Source: Scatosoma sp045652785 (GTDB lineage Bacteria; Bacillota; Clostridia; Christensenellales; Borkfalkiaceae). From it: a DNA stretch of 10,594 nt. The stretch is taken from positions 1 to 10,594 of the forward strand of contig JAZOLF010000136.1 of NCBI GenBank assembly GCA_045652785.1, given 5' to 3'. Position 1 is the first letter of the stretch. Every line of letters begins with the position of its first letter. This document shows positions 6,325-10,594 of this stretch, piece after piece. Made by a program: the position numbers and the translations under genes. Below the pieces are notes generated by a model. It did not search any database. It had not been told where the DNA came from and worked only from the letters and a program-made list of their open reading frames with translations.

Positions 6325-8136
6325 GGACAAGGCGTAATATGCCGCCTGTTCGTAGAGCATAGACAAGGAAATGGGGTTGGTGACGTGGAAACCCGTACCT
6401 GCAAAGAGTTTGCACCCGATTTCACGCGCAATCGCAAGCCCTTCGTAGGTTTCTGCATAGATACCGTCAAGCGCATAGCGTTGCACCAAGCCTTTGATGG
6501 ATTGAACGTCCTTTTCCGTGTGGAATGGCGGCAAATATAAATATTTTTCCGCCTGCAAAGATACAAAATCGCTCGGTAAGTCCGCCGAATAATCGGCAGG
6601 CTTATAAATGGCTACGTTGCAGGAAACATTGTTAAAATCGGTTGCTAAAACCGCTGTTTTATCGTTCTTACCCACATAAGCGGGGATTGACCATTTTGGG
6701 ATAAGTTCGCTGCGCTGTGCGGCGGCAACCTTTTGCGCCAACTGTTCGTAGAATTTTCTACGGAAGGCGTTAAGCGCCGACTTCGGCATAAAGATTGCGC
6801 CTTCAACATCAACGTTGTCAAAGGAAACGTCTAAGGGCAAACCGTCCGTTTTTAAGAAGTTTGCGCGAATATCTGCATCGGTAAGCGGGCTGGATGATGC
6901 CGCCGCCAAAGGAGCATCCGAATAAACGACGATGCCGTCCCCTTCCACGCAGGCGCATTCCCCAACGGCAAAGCGCAGACTCAAAGAAAGGGGATAAAGT
7001 TTTGTTTGACCGCTAACGACGCGACCATTTACGGCAGTATCCGTCGTCACGAATACGCTATCGCCGTTCATCAGCCTTGTTTTTGAGAATAAGTAAAAGC
7101 CTCTGCCGAACTTGCCGCCAAACGCCGCACCGCCGACTTCTTTACCGTCGCGCAAAATCTTGAATGCATCACCTTGTATCGCTTGGAAGGTACTTTCGAC
7201 GCAGAAACGCCCTTTTTCTACCTTAACAACCCCGACCTTCTCCCCGATATGGCCTTGCACGGCACGGGATAAAAAGCGTTTATCCTGCCCAAATGCAAGA
7301 CCTTTGGTATAGTTGCCGCGATTGTAAGTACGCCGTAAATCGGAAAGCGCATTTTGGGACGGCAGCCCCGACAAAATTTGTCGATAGTACCGCACCGCCG
7401 CGCCTACGTATTCCTTGCGGCGCATTCTACCTTCAATCTTGAAGGAGATAACGCCTGCATCAATGAGTTTTTGTATCTCTTCCCCTACCGACAAATCGGA
7501 AAGCGAAAGCGCATACGCCTTTTCGTCAAAACCGTTGCGGTTATATGTGTATTGCTTTCGACAAGGCTGTTTGCATCTGCCGCGATTGCCGCTATTCCCG
7601 CCGACAAAGGACGAAAAATAGCATTGTCCCGAAAAGCAAGTGCACAGCGCGCCCTGAACAAAAACTTCCGTTTCTAATACTTTTGCGATATTTTCAATCT
7701 CGTGCAACGGAGTTTCACGCGCTAAAATCACCCGAGAAAATCCGTATTCCTTGGCGAGTTGCGCCCCGAAGTGCGTGCATACACCCGCTTGCGTGCTTAA
7801 ATGGAGTACGATTTCGGGATAGAGCGAATGGACGTATTTACCAAGCAACATATCCTGCAAAATGATGGCATCGACACCCATCGACCAAACCTTCAAAAGC
7901 GTCGTCAAAAAGCCGTCCAGTTCGTCCGTTTTCACAATGGTATTCATTGCCAAATAAACTTTCACGCCAGCAAAATGCGCCTTTTTTAAGATACGCAGCA
8001 ATCCTTCGTCGTCAAAATTATCCGCCCCGTCGCGTGCCGAAAAAGCGGTATATCCAAGATATATCGCATTCGCGCCGTTTGCAATCGCAACTTCTGCGCA
8101 CTCTTCATTTCCGCTGGGGGCTAAAATTTCCAACAT
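6322..8136 (-). CDS. U32 family protein (peptidase U32 / RNA hydroxylation type), truncated by an in-frame stop
   Basis: 604 residues from the ATG at 8136 (AAAGGA six bases upstream) to TAA at 6324-6322. The N-terminal barrel is typical: MLEILAPSGN at the start, AIYLGYTAFSAR at about 25-36, then the cysteine-rich signature ALCTCFSGQCYFSS (Cys165, Cys167, Cys172) and NRGRCKQPC (Cys188, Cys192), followed by SFKIEGRM and TYNRGNYTKG. Characterised U32 proteins such as TrhP and RlhA take part in hydroxylating tRNA or 23S rRNA; others are named collagenase-like peptidases. The substrate here cannot be told from sequence. The frame would give 733 residues if the TAA were sense, so this product lacks about 128 residues including a second cysteine cluster. 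It lies 15 bases after the HAD gene and before mutS2. The family call is firm; whether the product works is uncertain. Confidence 0.9.
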   Translation of the reverse strand: MLEILAPSGNEECAEVAIANGANAIYLGYTAFSARDGADNFDDEGLLRILKKAHFAGVKVYLAMNTIVKTDELDGFLTTLLKVWSMGVDAIILQDMLLGKYVHSLYPEIVLHLSTQAGVCTHFGAQLAKEYGFSRVILARETPLHEIENIAKVLETEVFVQGALCTCFSGQCYFSSFVGGNSGNRGRCKQPCRKQYTYNRNGFDEKAYALSLSDLSVGEEIQKLIDAGVISFKIEGRMRRKEYVGAAVRYYRQILSGLPSQNALSDLRRTYNRGNYTKGLAFGQDKRFLSRAVQGHIGEKVGVVKVEKGRFCVESTFQAIQGDAFKILRDGKEVGGAAFGGKFGRGFYLFSKTRLMNGDSVFVTTDTAVNGRVVSGQTKLYPLSLSLRFAVGECACVEGDGIVVYSDAPLAAASSSPLTDADIRANFLKTDGLPLDVSFDNVDVEGAIFMPKSALNAFRRKFYEQLAQKVAAAQRSELIPKWSIPAYVGKNDKTAVLATDFNNVSCNVAIYKPADYSADLPSDFVSLQAEKYLYLPPFHTEKDVQSIKGLVQRYALDGIYAETYEGLAIAREIGCKLFAGTGFHVTNPISLSMLYEQAAYYALS

Positions 8137-8151
8137 AGTGTTTCCTTTGTA

Positions 8152-8982
8152 TCAATTCGTTTTCATCGCGTAGTTGCGGATGAGTTCCGCTACGCCGTCT
8201 TCATCGTTTGAGCGTTCCAAAACCAAGTCTGCTTTTTCCTTCAAAACGTCTTCCGCATTCTTGACAGCAACGCCTAAGCCAGCCCGCTCAATCATCGGCA
8301 AGTCGTTCAAATTGTCGCCTACGGCAATCGCTTGTTCGGCGGTTAAGCCATAATATTCCGCAATTTTTTCCAAAGCCGTCGCCTTCGAATATTCCCTACT
8401 GGAAATTTCCACCATAAACGCCGCGCTGTACGTGACATAATATCGAGCGCCAAAACGCTGTTGCAACTCGTTATACAGTTTTTCTTTTTGTTCGGGATGC
8501 ACCAAAGCGATAATTTTGCGAACTTTGATCTGCGATTTTTCTATGAAAGCCGAAAGCGGTTCATCCGATTTGACAATCGCTTTCGCGCCGACAATCCGTT
8601 CGTAATGATGGAGCCATTGATCGTCCATATTCGAGTAATAATCATAGGTATCGTAAACGTGAATGTGTTGGTTCATCGCTTGCAAAAAGTCACATATCTC
8701 CCCTGCGCCTTCTTTGTCGATGTAGCCATCTACAATTAAACGCTCGGTTTCAATATCCGCTACGATCGAGCCTTGAAAACAGGCAAGCAAGCCCGAAATA
8801 CCCAACTGCTTTGCAACCTGCAAAGCCGACGAAAGCATCCGCCCCGTACAAAGCGCAAAACGCCCGCCCATGGCTTTATATTCGTTAATTGCACAAATGG
8901 TTTCGTCCGAAACGGATTCGTCGCTACGAAGTAGCGTACCGTCAAAGTCGGATAAAATCAAGGGGTACTTTAATGCTTTCAT
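8152..8982 (-). CDS. Cof-type HAD-IIB family phosphatase
   Basis: A 276-residue cytoplasmic Mg-dependent phosphohydrolase. All four HAD motifs are present: DFDGTLL with nucleophile Asp12 and general acid Asp14, Thr46 in CTGR, Lys200 in SKATALEK, and GDNLND (222-227) for Mg binding. The region of about residues 80-190 between motifs II and III is the C2-type cap, which sets substrate choice. Members of this family act on sugar phosphates, nucleotides or cofactor phosphates, and sequence alone does not say which. I start it at ATG 8982, one base after the uvrC stop (TAA-G-ATG), with AAGGA about 11 bases upstream. A longer start at TTG 9024 would add 14 residues lying inside uvrC and without family resemblance. 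The tight spacing means co-transcription with uvrC. Confidence 0.93.
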   Translation of the reverse strand: MKALKYPLILSDFDGTLLRSDESVSDETICAINEYKAMGGRFALCTGRMLSSALQVAKQLGISGLLACFQGSIVADIETERLIVDGYIDKEGAGEICDFLQAMNQHIHVYDTYDYYSNMDDQWLHHYERIVGAKAIVKSDEPLSAFIEKSQIKVRKIIALVHPEQKEKLYNELQQRFGARYYVTYSAAFMVEISSREYSKATALEKIAEYYGLTAEQAIAVGDNLNDLPMIERAGLGVAVKNAEDVLKEKADLVLERSNDEDGVAELIRNYAMKTN

Positions 8983-8983
8983 C

Positions 8984-10594
8984 TTATAATTTTTCCTTAA
9001 AATATTCGTAAATACGTTTGGCAAGTTCTTCTCCGATGCCTTCCGCTGTCGATAATTCTTCTATCGACGCATCCATAATCTTGTCGATGGTCTTAAACCG
9101 ATCTAAGAGCGCCGCGCGTTTTTTCGCACCCACCCCATCAATTTCCGTCAGGACGGACGCAAGGTTGCGCTTGGAATGCAAACTTCTAAAATAGGTGATT
9201 GCAAAGCGATGGGCTTCGTCACGAATGCGCTGCAACATTTGCAATACATAATCACGCTTTTGCAAGCGAATACTCTCATTTGCATAGAGCGTAAAAATTT
9301 CTTCATCCCGTTCCGCAAGGGAAATGAGTGATATATCGGTAATCCCGTATTCGTCAAAAACTTCCTTGATTGCGGAAAGTTGCCCCTTACCGCCGTCAAT
9401 GATTATTAAATCGGGCTTAGGGAAACGCTCTTCTTCGTCTGTCCCAAGTTTGGAAAGACGGCGGCGCATCATCTCTTGGTGGGATGCGTAATCGTCCGCG
9501 CCTTCGACCGTCTTAATTTTGAAACGACGGTAGGAAGATTTATCCGCTTCGCCGTCGATAAAAACCACCATAGATCCCACTTTGTCCACGCCCGATATGT
9601 TGGAAATATCATAACATTCCATTCGGCGCGGGTATTTGGGCAAGGACAAAATTTCCTGCAAGCGCTTGCAGGCGTTTTTCGTCCGATCGTTTTTATGCTC
9701 AATTTTATCAACGACTTTGGAAAGGTATTCTTCGGCGTTCTTCGTCGCCATATCCAACAGTTGCTTTCTTATACCTGCTTTGGCAACCGTCACCATTGTT
9801 TTCTTTCCAAGTTTTTCGCGGAAATAACTTTCGAGCAAGTCTTTTTCGCAGAATTCCTGCACGATCAATTCTTCGGGCGGTTCGCGGTAAGCATAATATT
9901 GCAATATGAACGCCGTCAGCGCATCGCTATCCGCAAGGGACGCATCTTCCAAAGCATAATTACTGCCACCCTGCATAATGCCGCCGCGTGTTACCAAGAC
10001 GTTCGCCGATGAATAGAGTCCGTTTGTCGAAAGCCCGATAACATCCGCATTGATACAACGATTAATTGCTGTCAAACGCTTTAATTTGAGTTTGGATAGC
10101 ATTTGCAACTTCTCACGATATTCCATCGCAAGTTCAAACTCTTCGTTTTCAGCAAAGGACATCATCTTTTCCTGTAAAACTGTTTCCGCGTCTTCGTAGT
10201 TGCCGTCCAAAAACGCCATCGCTTTTTTGACGCGTTCTGCATATTCTTCCTGCGAGCAGGCGTGCGCGCATGGCGCAAGGCACTTACCTAAATGGTATGC
10301 AAGGCAAGGCTTTTTCGCCGTTACCCCTACCGTCGTCGAGCAAAGCCGAACTCCATAAACGGAAGAAAGAACTTCCAAAATCTCTTTACAACGAATACCG
10401 CCCATATACGGGCCAAAATATTTGCCGTCCTTCGTCAACTTCCGAGTGATGGAAAAACGTGGATATTCTTCTTTGGTATGCACTTTGATATACGGATACG
10501 TTTTATCGTCTTTGAGCAGAATATTATACTTCGGCTTGTATTTTTTAATTAGGTTGTTTTCGAGCGCAAGCGCATCGATTTCCGTATTCGTGAT
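8984..10594 (-). CDS. uvrC: UvrABC system protein C (excinuclease subunit), 5' end outside window
   Basis: UvrC makes both incisions around a DNA lesion after UvrA-UvrB recognition. 536 residues are visible; the frame runs open to the right edge and family length is about 600, so roughly 60-75 N-terminal residues with the GIY-YIG motif are missing. The window picks up at the end of that nuclease domain (EIDALALENNLIKKYKPKYN, KDDKTYPYIKV). Next come the iron-sulfur-type cysteines (LCSTT, PCLAYHLGKCLAPC), the UVR domain that meets UvrB (ENEEFELAMEYREKLQ), the RNase H-like nuclease for 5' incision with Asp in CYDISNISG and in LIIIDGGKGQL and His in RDEAHRFA, and a C-terminal tandem helix-hairpin-helix (IDGVGAKKRAALL, AEGIGEELAKRIY). 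Nothing looks broken. The GTG at 10483 is an internal valine codon, not the start. Confidence 0.97.
   Translation of the reverse strand: MTNTEIDALALENNLIKKYKPKYNILLKDDKTYPYIKVHTKEEYPRFSITRKLTKDGKYFGPYMGGIRCKEILEVLSSVYGVRLCSTTVGVTAKKPCLAYHLGKCLAPCAHACSQEEYAERVKKAMAFLDGNYEDAETVLQEKMMSFAENEEFELAMEYREKLQMLSKLKLKRLTAINRCINADVIGLSTNGLYSSANVLVTRGGIMQGGSNYALEDASLADSDALTAFILQYYAYREPPEELIVQEFCEKDLLESYFREKLGKKTMVTVAKAGIRKQLLDMATKNAEEYLSKVVDKIEHKNDRTKNACKRLQEILSLPKYPRRMECYDISNISGVDKVGSMVVFIDGEADKSSYRRFKIKTVEGADDYASHQEMMRRRLSKLGTDEEERFPKPDLIIIDGGKGQLSAIKEVFDEYGITDISLISLAERDEEIFTLYANESIRLQKRDYVLQMLQRIRDEAHRFAITYFRSLHSKRNLASVLTEIDGVGAKKRAALLDRFKTIDKIMDASIEELSTAEGIGEELAKRIYEYFKEKL
9655..9672. repeat. 18-bp perfect palindrome inside uvrC
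   Basis: CCTGCAAGCGCTTGCAGG reads the same on both strands. It falls in codons for CKRLQE, a normal UvrC segment, so protein constraint may explain it. It could bind a dimeric protein, but nothing else supports that. Confidence 0.3.

Noticed and set aside
8922..8936. CGCTAC-GAA-GTAGCG inverted repeat near the start of the HAD gene
   Set aside because: A 6-bp stem inside conserved motif I codons, with no supporting context.
8983..9024. Longer HAD protein starting at TTG 9024
   Set aside because: The extra 14 residues lie inside uvrC and do not resemble the family; ATG 8982 is one base after the uvrC stop and has AAGGA upstream.

Overview
The window is a dense run of housekeeping genes, all read from the minus strand, from a low-to-mid GC Gram-positive bacterium. 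Clostridia within Bacillota is the best guess. Three things point there: a YlxY-like polysaccharide deacetylase directly followed by an M16 peptidase of the YmxG/MlpA type (a pair also adjacent in Bacillus subtilis), MutS2 with a U32 protein beside it, and purine-rich Shine-Dalgarno sequences. The YlxY-like gene and a sigma-E-like promoter before it suggest a spore former or a descendant of one. This is inference; the window has no 16S or other taxonomic marker.

In the direction of transcription (right to left) the layout is: uvrC (8984-10594, 5' end outside the window); a Cof-type HAD phosphatase (8152-8982); a U32-family protein (6322-8136) cut by an in-frame TAA, with its C-terminal part still readable in the same frame down to 5935; mutS2 (3524-5935); a 57-base gap with a 10-bp inverted repeat and a sigma-E-like promoter; the YlxY-like deacetylase (2753-3466); the M16 peptidase (1507-2751); a 79-base gap; and tex (1-1427, 3' end outside the window). 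uvrC to mutS2 are separated by 1 and 15 bases and then, using the end of the U32 frame, a 1-base overlap, so they look like one operon. The deacetylase and peptidase genes are 1 base apart and form a second unit, probably with its own promoter. tex may be a third unit.

The genes cover nucleotide excision repair (UvrC), ribosome rescue or DNA-structure handling (MutS2), probable RNA modification (U32) and RNA binding in transcription (Tex). The deacetylase and M16 peptidase are envelope or sporulation associated by family. No RNA gene, mobile element, CRISPR array or convincing plus-strand gene is visible, and every gap is under 80 bases apart from the space left if the U32 tail is not translated.

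I see no new multi-gene defence or biosynthetic system. The points most worth checking are the nonsense codon in the U32 gene, which leaves a well-preserved 128-codon tail, and the ylxY leader. In that leader the repeat hides the ribosome binding site in read-through mRNA, but the predicted local start site would remove one arm of the repeat. Two enzymes also have altered family motifs: the deacetylase lacks the Asp-Asp pair, and the Smr domain of MutS2 has a changed LDLRG motif.
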